Assembly: GCA_933228675.1 (NCBI GenBank)
Contig: OW121740.1
Location: 58,343,000-58,406,999 of the forward strand
Reading direction: 5' to 3'
Origin: Stomorhina lunata
Lineage: Eukaryota; Arthropoda; Insecta; Diptera; Rhiniidae
DNA: 64,000 nt
The translations under genes were made by a program, and so were the position numbers. The notes beneath the pieces were generated by a model. It was not told where the DNA came from, did not search any database, and saw only the letters and a program-made list of their open reading frames with translations. Every line of letters begins with the position of its first letter. Position 1 is the first letter of the stretch. This document shows positions 44,580 to 56,086 of the stretch, piece after piece.

Positions 44580-45805
44580 GATCAACTTTTTTTTAGAAAA
44601 TTTGTCTGATTCAGATCAATTTTTTCTATAGAAAAGTTGTCTGATTCAGATCAACTTTTTCTATAGAAAAGTTTTCTGATCATAAAAAAGTTGTCTAATT
44701 CGAACAATTGTCTGATCAGATCAACTTTTTCTATAGAAAAGTTGTCCGACTCAGATCAACGTTTTCTATGGAAAAGTTGTCTGATCAACTTTTTTTTACA
44801 GAAAAGTTGTCTGATTCAGCTCAACTTTTTCTAAAGAAAAGTTGTCTGATTCAGCTCAACTTTTCCTAGAGAAAAGTTGTCTGATTCAGATCATCTTTTT
44901 CTAGAGAAAAGTTGTCTCATTCAGATCAACTTTTTCTAAAGAAAAGTTGTGTGATTCAGATCAACTTTTTCTAGTCACCTTTTTTTATAAAATATGTACG
45001 TTTTAATCCGTCAGAGTTACATAGACCCTACATCAAAGTAACCTCTATTCTGAATCAGATCAACTTTTTTTTAGAAAATTTGTCTGATTCAGATCAACTT
45101 TTTCTATAGAAAAGTTGTCTGATTCAGATCAACTTTTTCTATAGAAAAGTTGTCTGATTCAGATCAACTTTTTCTATAGAAAAGTTGTCTGATTCAGATC
45201 AACTTTTTCTATAGAAAAGTTGTCTGATTCAGATCAACTTTTTCTATAGAAAAGTTGTCTGATTCAGATCAACTTTTTCTATAGAAAAGTTGTCTGATTC
45301 AGATCAACTTTTTCTATAGAAAAGTTGTCTGATTCAGATCAACTTTTTCTATAGAAAAGTTGTCTGATTCAGATCAACTTTTTCTATAGAAAAGTTGTCT
45401 GATTCAGATCAACTTTTTCTATAGAAAAGTTGTCTGATTCAGATCAACTTTTTCTATAGAAAAGTTGTCTGATTCAGATCAACTTTTTCTATAGAAAAGT
45501 TGTCTGATTCAGATCAACTTTTTCTATAGAAAAGTTGTCTGATTCAGATCAACTTTTTCTATAGAAAAGTTGTCTGATTCAGATCAACTTTTTCTATAGA
45601 AAAGTTGTCTGATTCAGATCAACTTTTTCTATAGAAAACTTGTCTGATTCAGATCAACTTTTTCTATAGAAAAGTTGTCTGATTCAGATCAACTTTTTCT
45701 ATAGAAAAGTTGTCTGATTCAGATCAACTTATTCTATAGAAAAGTTGTCTGATTTGGATCAACTTTTTCTATAGAAAAGTTGTCTGATTCAGATCAGCTT
45801 TTTCT
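44580..45805 (+). repeat. 35-bp satellite Y, arrays Y1a and Y1b
   Basis: The 35-bp unit consists of a near-perfect dyad AACTTTTTCTATAGAAAAGT and a second dyad TCTGATTCAGA. 44580-44970 holds diverged units. 45050-45805 holds about 21 nearly identical units. A junction segment containing TATGTACGTTTTAATCCGTC precedes each part (44525 and 44994). No promoter or frame. Confidence 0.95.
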
Positions 45806-45826
45806 ATCTGGCAGTACTAAAAAAAA

Positions 45827-47734
45827 ATTGCCACGCGGAAAAGTGGAACTTTGTTCTACTTTTTTCCATTGCCGCTTCAAATTTGACAAATCAAAAAACA
45901 GGTGAGTACAACGTGCATTGGCTCCCACCTTTAACGCTTATGAAGAAGTAATTGCCAAAACTGAGACCAGTTTTGGAGATAAAGACAAATCTTACAATAA
46001 AAATTGTATTGTTGTATCATTTTGGTTTTGTCTATGTTAGGCTACGAACAAATGTTATAGCCTGGTTTGTAGCAGACCAAAAGTAGCAAGTCATTGGTTA
46101 ATGATTTTGACATGACATCAGTTTTTTTAAGTTTTCTTTTAGAGAATACATAGTTCATTTTTATATTTCTGCTTTGTAATTAGAATATTTAAATAGACAG
46201 AAAGTTAAAAAAAATGAAACAAAGATAATATAAAATTTTAAAATAATCATTTATTGGCACACGATGAAAGAAACTCTTGATCAGTTAAACTAAAACCTTT
46301 AGTACTTTACTTTGCAGGGATTGTTGACATAAAGTCAAAGAGCCAATAAATTGTTGACATAAATTTTGTTTTAAATTTTTAATAATTTTAAACTAAGTCA
46401 ACCAAAATGAAACAAAAAGACATCATCCCACTACCCGACTTCAAAAAACCACACTTCAAGTTGTTGAAATAATCAAGAATTACGTGGTAAATATCAATTT
46501 GGTAATAAAAAGAAAATAGTAAAGAGGTATATTTATTATATTAAAATCCCAGCAAACATAAAAATGTCATAATTAAGACTAACTCGGAAAAAGTAGTCTT
46601 GGTTCGTCTGCATGAAGCCTAATACTAAAAGCTTCAATTACTATATGAATACGGCATTTATATTGTTTGCTGGGTTAAACCAATGAACCTCTTTAACAAA
46701 ATGTGTAACACAACAGTAGCAACAATTTGTTACTAAATAAAATATGTAATTGTTTTTTTTTTCATATCGATTTTAACAACAATTTCGTGTTTGGGTGATG
46801 ATGAATAAATTCAAGAACTAGAAAAAAAGTACTTGAGTGTATTTAAGTACTTAGTCTTGGAAGTAAATTTAGTTGTATATTTTTTTGCTTTATAAATTTA
46901 TAATAGCAATTTTTTATTTCTATTTCATTTTATTTGTTTTTCATATTTGTATGTTAAAAGTACAAAGACCCCAGGAGTTGAAACAGAAAAACAAATACGA
47001 AAATTATAAAACTTAGACGACATTTAACTCAATGAATGAAGAGGGAGTACGTGAAAAGTGATGTTTAAAAATATAGCACACATCAGAGCTTTCTTAATTT
47101 GTAAACTTTTTAGAGACATAATTTTCAACATAAAGAAACCAGAGCTGCTATTGAAAAGTTGTATCAAAGCAACTTGTTTTTAAAAAGTTGTCTGAATCCT
47201 CTAGTGCTATACTATTTAACACATCTGTAACTACTTACATTACTATGTAGTTATGCATTAAAAAAAGTAAGAAGAGAAAATAAAATATTTATAGTAGGGG
47301 TTTTTCAAAACCGTAACCGTAAAAGGCAAAACTGAAAATAAACGTTGTTGACTTCACAAAAATGAGAACAAAATCGACAGAAATTTCAAAAAATAAAGCA
47401 GATGGAAAAAAATTCCGTCAGTTTACTACCGAACCAACCAACCGACCAATGAATGAATCAGTACTTTCTTAACGTTTAGCGAAAACGTCAACCCAGTTTA
47501 TTACTTCGAAAGCACAATCACTCACTTATACTCAAACCAAACACTAAAATTTTTCATTCATCAGAATAAATTGGGAAAAAGTAATGAATGAAAGAAATTT
47601 ATAAGAATTTAAAAAAGATGTTTTTAAGAGTCTTATTTGTATAGAGATTGCTGTTATCTATAGCTATCGATTTTGCTTATTTTAGATTATTTAATCATTA
47701 AATGGTTTGTATTAAAATACAATTCTAAGCCAGT
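45827..47734. other. Unique intron between satellite blocks
   Basis: A lone strong donor-like CAGGTGAGT lies on the plus strand at 45899, opposite to pum, with no supporting exon. ATTGTTGACATAAA is repeated at 46320 and 46351. No gene recognised. Confidence 0.45.
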
Positions 47735-48560
47735 TTTAAAAGGTACTTTTTATTCTAAAAGGTACTTTTTATTCTAAAAGGTACTTTTTATTCCAAAAGG
47801 TACTTTTTATTCCAAAAGGTACTTTTTATTCCAAAAGGTACTTTTTATTCTAAAAGATACCTTTTATTCTAAAAGGTACTTTTGATTCTAAAAGGTACTT
47901 CTTATTCTAAAAGGTACTTTTTACTCTAAAAGGTACTTTTTATCCTAAAAGGTACTTTTTATTCTAAAAGGTACTTTTTATTCTAAAAGGTACTTCTTAT
48001 TCTAAAAGGTACTTTTTATTCTAAAAGGTACTTTTTATTCTAAAAGGTACTTTTTATTCTAAAAGGTACTTTTTATTCTAAAAGGTACTTTTTATTCTAA
48101 AAGGTACTTTTTATTCTAAAAGGTACTTTTTATTCTAAAAGGTACTTTTTATTCTAAAAGGTACTTTTTATTCTAAAAGGTACTTTTTATTCTAAAAGGT
48201 ACTTTTTATTCTAAAAGGTACTTTTTATTCTAAAAGGTACTTTTTATTCTAAAAGGTACTTTTTATTCTAAAAGGTACTTTTTATTCTAAAAGGTACTTT
48301 TTATTCTAAAAGGTACTTTTTATTCTAAAAGGTACTTTTTATTCTAAAAGGTACTTTTTATTCTAAAAGGTACTTTTTATTCTAAAAGGTAACTTTTATT
48401 CTAAAAGGTCCTTTTTATTCTAAAATATAATTTTTATTCTAAAAGGTACTTTTTATTCTAAAAGGAGCTTTTTATTCTAAAATATACTTTTTATTCTAAA
48501 AGGTATTTTTTATTCCAAAAGTTTCTTTTTATTCTAAAGGGTACTTTTGATTCGATAAGG
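47735..48560 (+). repeat. 19-bp satellite X, long array
   Basis: About 43 tandem copies of TTTTTATTCTAAAAGGTAC. The centre (48040-48380) is essentially perfect and both edges are diverged, the usual picture of unequal crossing-over. Followed by the same junction (GGGAAAGGTCTAGTTTCTAG, 48608) as at 44486. Confidence 0.95.
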
Positions 48561-48689
48561 TATTTCAACAGATACTTTTTTCTAAAATGTTTTTTTGGAA
48601 CATTTTTTGGGAAAGGTCTAGTTTCTAGTAGTCAATTTTTTTTATAAAATATGTACGTTTTAATCCGTCAGAGTTACATAAAGTAACTT

Positions 48690-51110
48690 CTATTCTGAAT
48701 CAGATCAACTTTTTTTTAGAAAATTTGTCTGATTCAGATCAATTTTTTCTATTGAAAAGTTGTCTGATTCAGATCAACTTTTTCTATAGAAAAGTTTTCT
48801 GATCATAGAAAAGTTGTCTAATTCGGACAATTGTCTGATCAGATCAACTTTTTCTATAGAAAAGTTGTCCGACTCAGATCAACGTTTTCTATGGAAAAGT
48901 TGTCTGATCAACTTTTTTTTACAGAAAAGTTGTCTGATTCAGCTCAACTTTTTCTAAAGAAAAGTTGTCTGATTCAGCTCAACTTTTCCTAGAGAAAAGT
49001 TGTCTGATTCAGATCAACTTTTTCTAGAGAAAAGTTGTCTGATTCAGATCAACTTTTTCTAGAGAAAATTTTTCTGATTCAGATCAACTTTTTCTAGAGA
49101 AAAGTTGTCTCATTCAGATCAAGTTTTTCTAAAGAAAAGTTGTGTGATTCAGATCAACCTTTTCTAGTCGTCACCTTTTTTTATAAAATATGTACGTTTT
49201 AATCCGTTAGAGTTACATAGACCCCACATCAAAGTAACTTCTGTTCTGAATCAGATCAACTTTTTTTTAGAAAATTTGTCTGATTCAGATCAACTTTTTC
49301 TATAGAAAATTTGTCTGATTCACATCAACTTTTTCTATAGAAAAGTTGTCTGATTCAGATCAACTTTTTCTATAGAAAAGTTGTCTGATTCAGATCAACT
49401 TTTTCTATAGAAAAGTTGTCTGATTCAGATCAACTTTTTCTATAGAAAAGTTGTCTGATTCAGATCAACTTTTTCTATAGAAAAGTTGTCTGATTCAGAT
49501 CAACTTTTTCTATAGAAAAGTTGTTTGATTCAGATCAACTTTTTCTATAGAAAAGTTGTCTGATTCAGATCAACTTTTTCTATAGAAAAGTTGTCTGATT
49601 CAGATCAACTTTTTCTATAGAAAAGTTGCCTGATTCAGATCAACTATAGAAAAGTTGTCTGATTCAGATCAACTTTTTCTATAGAAAAGTTGTCTGATTC
49701 AGATCAACTTTTTCTATAGAAAAGTTGTCTGATTCAGCTCAACTTTTTCTAAAGAAAAGTTGTCTGATTCAGCTCAACTTTTCCTAGAGAAAAGTTGTCT
49801 GATTCAGATCAACTTTTTCTAGAGAAAAGTTGTCTGATTCAGATCAACTTTTTCTAGAGAAAATTTGTCTGATTCAGATCAACTTTTTCTAGAGAAAAGT
49901 TGTCTCATTCAGATCAAGTTTTTCTAAAGAAAAGTTGTGTGATTCAGATCAACCTTTTCTAGTCGTCACCTTTTTTTATAAAATATGTACGTTTTAATCC
50001 GTTAGAGTTACATAGACCCCACATCAAAGTAACTTCTGTTCTGAATCAGATCAACTTTTTTTTAGAAAATTTGTCTGATTCAGATCAACTTTTTCTATAG
50101 AAAAGTTGTCTGATTCAGATCAACTTTTTCTATAGAAAAGTTGTCTGATTCAGATCAACTTTTTCTATAGAAAAGTTGTCTGATTCAGATCAACTTTTTC
50201 TATAGAAAAGTTGTCTGATTCAGATCAACTTTTTCTATAGAAAAGTTGTCTGATTCAGATCAACTTTTTCTATAGAAAAGTTGTTTGATTCAGATCAACT
50301 TTTTCTATAGAAAAGTTGTCTGATTCAGATCAACTTTTTCTATAGAAAAGTTGTCTGATTCAGATCAACTTTTTCTATAGAAAAGTTGCCTGATTCAGAT
50401 CAACTTTTTCGATAGAAAAGTTGTCTGATTCAGATCAACTTTTTCTATAAAAAAGTTGTCTGATTCAGATCAACTTTTTCTATAGAAAAGTTGTCTGATT
50501 CAGATCAACTTTTTCTATAGAAAAGTTGTCTGATTCAGATCAACTTTTTCTATAGAAAAGTTGTCTGATTCAGATCAACTTTTTCTATAGAAAAGTTGTC
50601 TGATTCAGATCAACTTTTTCTATAGAAAAGTTGTCTGATTCAGATCAACTTTTTCTATAGAAAAGTTGTCTGATTCAGATTAACTTTTTCTATAGAAAAG
50701 TTGTCTGATTCAGATCAACTTTTTCTATAGAAAAGTTGTCTGATTCAGATCAACTTTTTCTATAGAAAAGTTGTCTGATTCAGATCAACTTTTTTATAGA
50801 AAAGTTGTCTGATTCAGATCAACTTTTTTATAGAAAAGTTGTCTGATTCAGATCAACTTTTCCTATAGAAAAGTTGTCTGATTCAGATCAACTTTTTCTA
50901 TAGAAAAGTTGTCTGATTCAGATCAACTTTTTCTATAGAAAAGTTGTCTGATTCAGATCAACTTTTTCTATAGAAAAGTTGTCTGATTCAGATCAACTTT
51001 TTCTATAGAAAAGTTGTCTGATTCAGATCAACTTTTTCTATAGAAAAGTTGTCTGATTCAGATCAACTTTTTTTGTAGAAAAATTGTCTGATTCAAAGCA
51101 ACTGCTTCTA
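48690..51110 (+). repeat. 35-bp satellite Y, main array Y2 with higher-order repeats
   Basis: About 66 units of the 35-bp Y repeat. The junction containing TATGTACGTTTTAATCCGTT interrupts it at 49185 and 49985. The segments around 48930-49260 and 49720-50045, including rare variants (CAGCTCAACTTTTTCTAAAG, CAACTTTTCCTAGAG), repeat in the same order, so units of about 790 bp were duplicated. Dyad 2 is TCTGATTCAGA throughout. Confidence 0.95.
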
Positions 51111-52435
51111 TAGAAATGTTGTCTACATCAGAACAACTGTTACACTTTCAAAGAATTTTTTTTAGTTTCATTGTGAAAATCTATTGTAGGTATTAATTTC
51201 AAGTGTTAAAAATTTTTATTCGTACCATGATTTAAATTTACACAAATTGTTAAACATTTGATTCTCCTTCACCTCATGATGCAATGAAATTCTTGTTTTT
51301 CGCAATCACTTATAACATTTTTTATATAAACTATAAAACGTGATATGTTTGTTTAAAATATTTTATTGGGCATCAACTACTAGAGGCGATTGGGCATTTA
51401 GAACCCTCTTGTGAAAATATTAAAAAAAATTGCTACAATTTTTTCATTCAAAAAAGATTTTTGTAGATGGAAATATTGTTTTAAAGAAGAAATAATTTAA
51501 ATAATTAGTAACATTTTTTAAAGACTTCTCCAGTTAGAGTTTTTACCACTTTCAAGCCATCTGCTAATTAAAAGACAATAATTTGGAATTTTCCACACCT
51601 TGACCGAACATAATTTTGTCTCGTCATTTGAATAATTTTGTTTTTGTTTTTAGCAAATTTAATCGTTTTAAGTTTCTAAACATTCATAATATTGATTGGT
51701 ATAATTTCTTTTTGTTTCCAGCTAATAACCCTCCTCAGTACGAGGTTTTCTAAATTGAACATTAAACTAATCAAGCAGAAAATAATTTTTTTTTCACCAC
51801 AATTTTCGAAATTCATACTTTTCCCTATAGATATTTTTTCGCTTTGTCTGTTTGCGTTTATTTGAGGAAAAATTGTATATGGAAATTTTTGTCTGCTTTT
51901 TTAGGCAAAAGTTGTATAGAAATGTTCAATAATTGAAACCGGAAAATATATATTTTAATTTAAATGTTAGTTACATTTTGTTAAACATAAAAAAACAATA
52001 GACTTTAACAAATAATACAAATTTTAAGAGAGACAGACAGAGACGGCATAAAACTCAAACATAATCTATTCGAAATTTAAAGTGTTGCTTCGGTTGTTGT
52101 TGGGGTCTTTGACAGAACTCTGTTGATGATGATGGAATAAAACTATAAATTTCTGGTGTAGATGAATGATAGAACCGCTGATGAAAAAATATCAACCCTA
52201 AATAGAAAAGCAAATTGTTTTACAATGCTATAGAATTTGGATGAGAGTATCACTGGAACAATATGTTTAAAAAAAACATCACAATTATATAAATATTTAG
52301 TTGATGGACTATTTATTTTAAATGAACATTTTATTTCCGGATGACAGTTTAATTCTGAGAACTGAGCAACATTCTTTATCAACTTTTTAAATATAAAATT
52401 TCTATGAATCGGAGACACATTTTCTGTACAAAAAA
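51111..52435. other. Unique intron between Y arrays
   Basis: No repeat unit and no gene recognised; AT-rich. A degraded Y unit lies at the left edge (51090-51130). Confidence 0.5.
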
Positions 52436-53660
52436 TTCCTCTGAATCAGATTAACTTTTTCTATAGAAAAGTTGACTGAATCAGTTCAACTTTTTCTAAA
52501 GAAAAAGTTGTCTGATTCAGATCAACTTTTTCTATAGAAAAGTTGTGTGAATCAGATCAACATTTTCTATAGAAAAGTTTTCTGAATCAGATCAACTTTT
52601 TCTATAGAAAAGTTGTCTGAATCAGTTCAACTTTTTCTAAAGAAAAAGTTGTCTGAATCAGATCAAATTTTTCTATAGAAAAGTTGTCTGAATCAGATCA
52701 ACTTTTTCTATAGAAAAGTTGTCTGAATCAGATCAACTTTTTCTATAGAAAAGTTGTCTGAATCAGATCAACTTTTTCTATAGAAAAGTTGTCTGAATCA
52801 GATCAACTTTTTCTATAGAAAAGTTGTCTGAATCAGATCAACTTTTTCTATAGAAAAGTTGTCTGAATCAGATCAACTTTTTCTATAGAAAAGTTGTCTG
52901 AATCAGATCAACTTTTTCTATAGAAAAGTTGTCTGAATCAGATCAACTTTTTCTATAGAAAAGTTGTCTGAATCAGATCAACTTTTTCTATAGAAAAGTT
53001 GTCTGAATCAGATCAACTTTTTCTATAGAAAAGTTGTCTGAATCAGATCAACTTTTTCTATAGAAAAGTTGTCTGAATCAGATCAACTTTTTCTATAGAA
53101 AAGTTGTCTGAATCAGATCAACTTTTTCTATAGAAAAGTTGTCTGAATCAGATCAACTTTTTCTATAGAAAAGTTGTCTGAATCAGATCAACTTTTTCTA
53201 TAGAAAAGTTGTCTGAATCAGATCAACTTTTTCTATAGAAAAGTTGTCTGAATCAGATCAACTTTTTCTATAGAAAAGTTGTCTGAATCAGATCAACTTT
53301 TTCTATAGAAAAGTTGTCTGAATCAGATCAACTTTTTCTATAGAAAAGTTGTCTGAATCAGATCAACTTTTTCTATAGAAAAGTTGTCTGAATCAGATCA
53401 ACTTTTTCTAAAGAAAAGTTGTCTGAATCAGATCAACTTTTTCTATAGAAAAGTTGTCTGAATCAGATCAACTTTTTCTATAGAAAAGTTGTCTGAATCA
53501 GATCAACTTTTTCTAAAGAAAAGTTGTCTGAATCAGATCAACTTTTTCTATAGAAAAGTTGTCAGAATCAGAACAACTTTTTCTATAGAAAAGTTGTCTG
53601 AATCAGATCAACTTTTTCTTTAGAAAAGTTGTCTGAATCAGATCAACTTTTTCTTTAGAA
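52436..53660 (+). repeat. 35-bp satellite Y, variant array Y3
   Basis: About 35 tandem 35-bp units, same dyad 1 as Y1/Y2, but dyad 2 is TCTGAATCAGA in almost every unit (exception near 52515). Long stretches (52680-53400) are perfect. It ends 25 bp before satellite-bearing TIR copy A. Confidence 0.95.
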
Positions 53661-53684
53661 AACAGATAGGATTGGAATGATAAA

Positions 53685-55193
53685 TCGTCGGTCTCATGTA
53701 GAAAGGCCCTAACTTACATTTTTTTCGAAATTGATTTTTTTTTTTGTGATTCCAATGCAAAGACAAAAATTTTAGGCAATTTTATCAAAACTAGCGGTTA
53801 TTCAAGTAATTTTCTAAAAAGCCCTAACTTATTCCTAGTAAAATTATAAATTTAAAAGCCATTTCTCGCCAAATTATGTGTCGTTGCATAGACAAATAAT
53901 AGAAAAGTTTGGAATCTTAAAGCTTTTGTTCACATTTTATGGATAAATCAATATTAAAGGCTATCTTATAGGTTACTTTTAATATCTAATATTCTACTAA
54001 AAACATTCCACATCGAAAGCTTTTCAATAAAAGCAGTCATTATTTATTTAAAGTTTTCTTATATAAAACTTTCGATGTCGAAAGGCTTTTAAAATAAACT
54101 TTCGATATCGAAAAATTTCTTATATAAAACATTAGTCGTCAAAATATTTTAGATAAGAAACTTTTAATATAAAACTTCCCTATAGAAAAATGTCAATATC
54201 AAAAGCTTTCCTATAGATAACTTAAATATCTAACGCTTTCTTAAAAACTGTTTTTATAAAAATAAAACTGTCGATGTAAAAAGAACAATAAACATTCGAT
54301 ATCGAAAGATTTTTTGGTATAGAAGTTTCCTATAGAAAACTTTCAATATCAAAAGCTTTCCTATAGGTAACTTTTGATAAAAAGCTTTCAACTAAATATA
54401 TTCCATATCGAAAGCTTAAAAAAAAGATTTCCTATAAAAAAAAACTTTCGATATCGAATGGTCTTCTATAATAAACTTTTGATATCAAAATATTTTCTAT
54501 AGAAAACTTTTGATAACAAAGGATTTCATATATAAAACTTTTGTTATCAACAAATTTCGGATTGAAAACCTTTAATATTAGCAGATTTCCTAAATGTTAC
54601 TTTTAATATCCAAAGCTTTCTACTAAAAACATTCTATAGCAAGAGCTTTCCAATATCTAAAGATTTCCTTTATAAATCTTTCGATTTCGAAGTACTTCCT
54701 AATAATAAACTTTCGATATGAAAAGATTTTTTATAGAAAACCTTTGATTTCCTTAATAAAACTTTGAATATCGAAAGATTTTATATAGAAAACATTTTAA
54801 GTCAAACTTTCAATATCGAAAGCTTTCCTACAGAAAACTTTTTAAATCGAAAGATCTCTTGTAGAAAGCATTCGCTGTCGAAAGCTTTCCTATAGAAAAC
54901 ATTCGCTATGTAAAGCTTTCCTTAATATAATTTGTTTTGATCACTACAGTAAAAAGCCCTAAGTTACTTTTATACTCGGAAATGATAATAGAAAAAGCGC
55001 TATCTCAATTTTGTTTTTTATATGTTTAAAATTTAAATTTAAAAGTTTTGAGAACCAGATTCGTCCTTTATTTTAATAATAACCGGCATTTACAAAAACG
55101 CAAAATTTTGCCAATAACTGTTTTAAATCAGTTTTCCTTCTCCTGTAAAATTTTTAATATGCGAGTTAGGGCCTTTCTACATGAGAGCAACGA
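53685..55193 (+). mobile_element. Satellite-bearing TIR element, copy A (most complete)
   Basis: Terminal inverted repeats of about 29-30 bp: GGTCTCATGTAGAAAGGCCC at the left, GGGCCTTTCTACATGAGAGC at the right. The left unique block (53715-53930) has TTAGGCAATTTTATCAAAAC and CGCCAAATTATGTGTCGTTG. The degenerate array (53940-54930) of GAAAGATTTTATATAGAAAAC-type modules holds TATCGAAAG words in both orientations. The right unique block (54940-55160) has GATCACTACAGTAAAAAGCC. At 1.5 kb without a frame it must depend on a transposase in trans. Its array shares CTATAGAAAA with the Y satellites. Confidence 0.82.
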
Positions 55194-55898
55194 AACAAAA
55201 TAAATCATTCTTATAAACATAAAAAATAAAAAATTATCATTATTGTTAGAAAATTATTATTACGTAAATTGTTGACGGAAAGCTTTAAAACTTAAACACG
55301 ATATATACTATTTCCCGAAAGAAATGGTAACAGGTCTTTCATACAGAGTCACCTAAAAATACTGACGGTCGCTTAGTCAAATGTTAAGCTTAAATATCTC
55401 TATGACTTTTGTATAGAAAAACGAATTTGTATCTTAAAATATTGCACATTATTTCCATAAAACTTATTCGACCATTATAAAGGCCATTACGAGTATCTCA
55501 CTGACTAAAATAAATCACTTCTATAAGTATATTTTTGGCTGTTGGGAGTTCAAAATGTCAAATCCGGGAAATTCGTGCAAGGAAGGAAAAATTTGATGTC
55601 AAACATTAACACAAGCCCAATATACCCTTTCAGTCTATGGTAGTGATGGTTATAAAATAGTTGTCAGAATCTCAAAAACTTTTTTCTTGTCAGTTTCAGA
55701 TTCTTAATAAATCTCTGCGAAAAAAAAATCCTTAATCGTATTGGTTTTGAGTTTATAATTATTTTATTTCAATTACCCCCTCCCATAGACTATTTTTTAA
55801 TTTCCTTAGATTCTGTAATCCAAGATTTATGTTGAAATAAGTTAATGTATGTGAAATATAGAAATATTGATAGAAATATTGTAGAGAATGTTATTTAC
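55194..55898 (-). other. pum: End of the large pum intron nearest exon 1
   Basis: A decayed DINE-like 3' end (AATATACCCTTTCAGTCTAT) lies at 55618-55655. No gene. Confidence 0.5.
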
Positions 55899-55973
55899 CA
55901 TTTCTTGTGCTGTTAATGCTACATCCTCGGCATTACGTGCATCGAATATGAATTCATGGAGAAATTTCATCAT
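55899..55973 (-). CDS. pum: Pumilio, probable alternative first coding exon
   Basis: The minus strand from ATG at 55973 encodes 25 residues, MMKFLHEFIFDARNAEDVAL then TAQEM, followed directly by the donor GTAAATAAC (55898). It ends in phase 0 and joins the 12385 exon as ..AQEM-ITTSTAKK. An in-frame stop at 56007-56009 limits any N-terminal extension to 11 codons, so this behaves as an initiating exon. The second ATG (55970) could also serve. Alternative N-termini are known for fly pum; this exact peptide is not one I can confirm. The exon could be internal if a weak acceptor (GAATAG at 55993) is used. Confidence 0.7.
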
Positions 55974-56003
55974 GAGTGGTGCAGGATTTTGTTCTATTCG
56001 AAC

Positions 56004-56086
56004 TTTTTATATACAAAATTTACACTAAGTGTCGGATTTAAAGCTAAATATTTTTTTTATATACACGAGTTGTACTAGTAGTACAA
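56004..56086 (-). promoter_or_regulatory. pum: Candidate promoter of the short pum isoform
   Basis: On the minus strand TATATAAAAAAAA (56063-56051) and TATATAAAAA (56013-56004) precede the ATG at 55973 by about 80 and 30 bp. The distal box would give a leader near 50 nt, the proximal one almost none. A perfect 17-bp palindrome TTGTACTAGTAGTACAA lies just upstream (56070-56086). The region is AT-rich, so TATA-like words are expected by chance. Confidence 0.3.

Larger units (their letters stand above)
44214..45826. repeat. Composite satellite block bounded by 21-bp direct repeats
   Basis: ATCTGGCAGTACTAAAAAAA(A) occurs at 44214-44234 and 45806-45826, immediately outside a block made only of satellite: a 19-bp-unit array, a junction segment (44455-44580) and two 35-bp-unit arrays. 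The flanks look unique, so the repeats read as a target duplication around a 1571-bp insertion. Confidence 0.75.

Noticed and set aside
45890..45910. Plus-strand exon ending at the CAGGTGAGT donor
   Set aside because: No open frame, acceptor or partner exon on the plus strand supports it; a single donor consensus is expected by chance.
44235..53660. CRISPR-like array
   Set aside because: The repeats are head-to-tail with no unique spacers of constant length, in a eukaryotic intron; this is satellite DNA.
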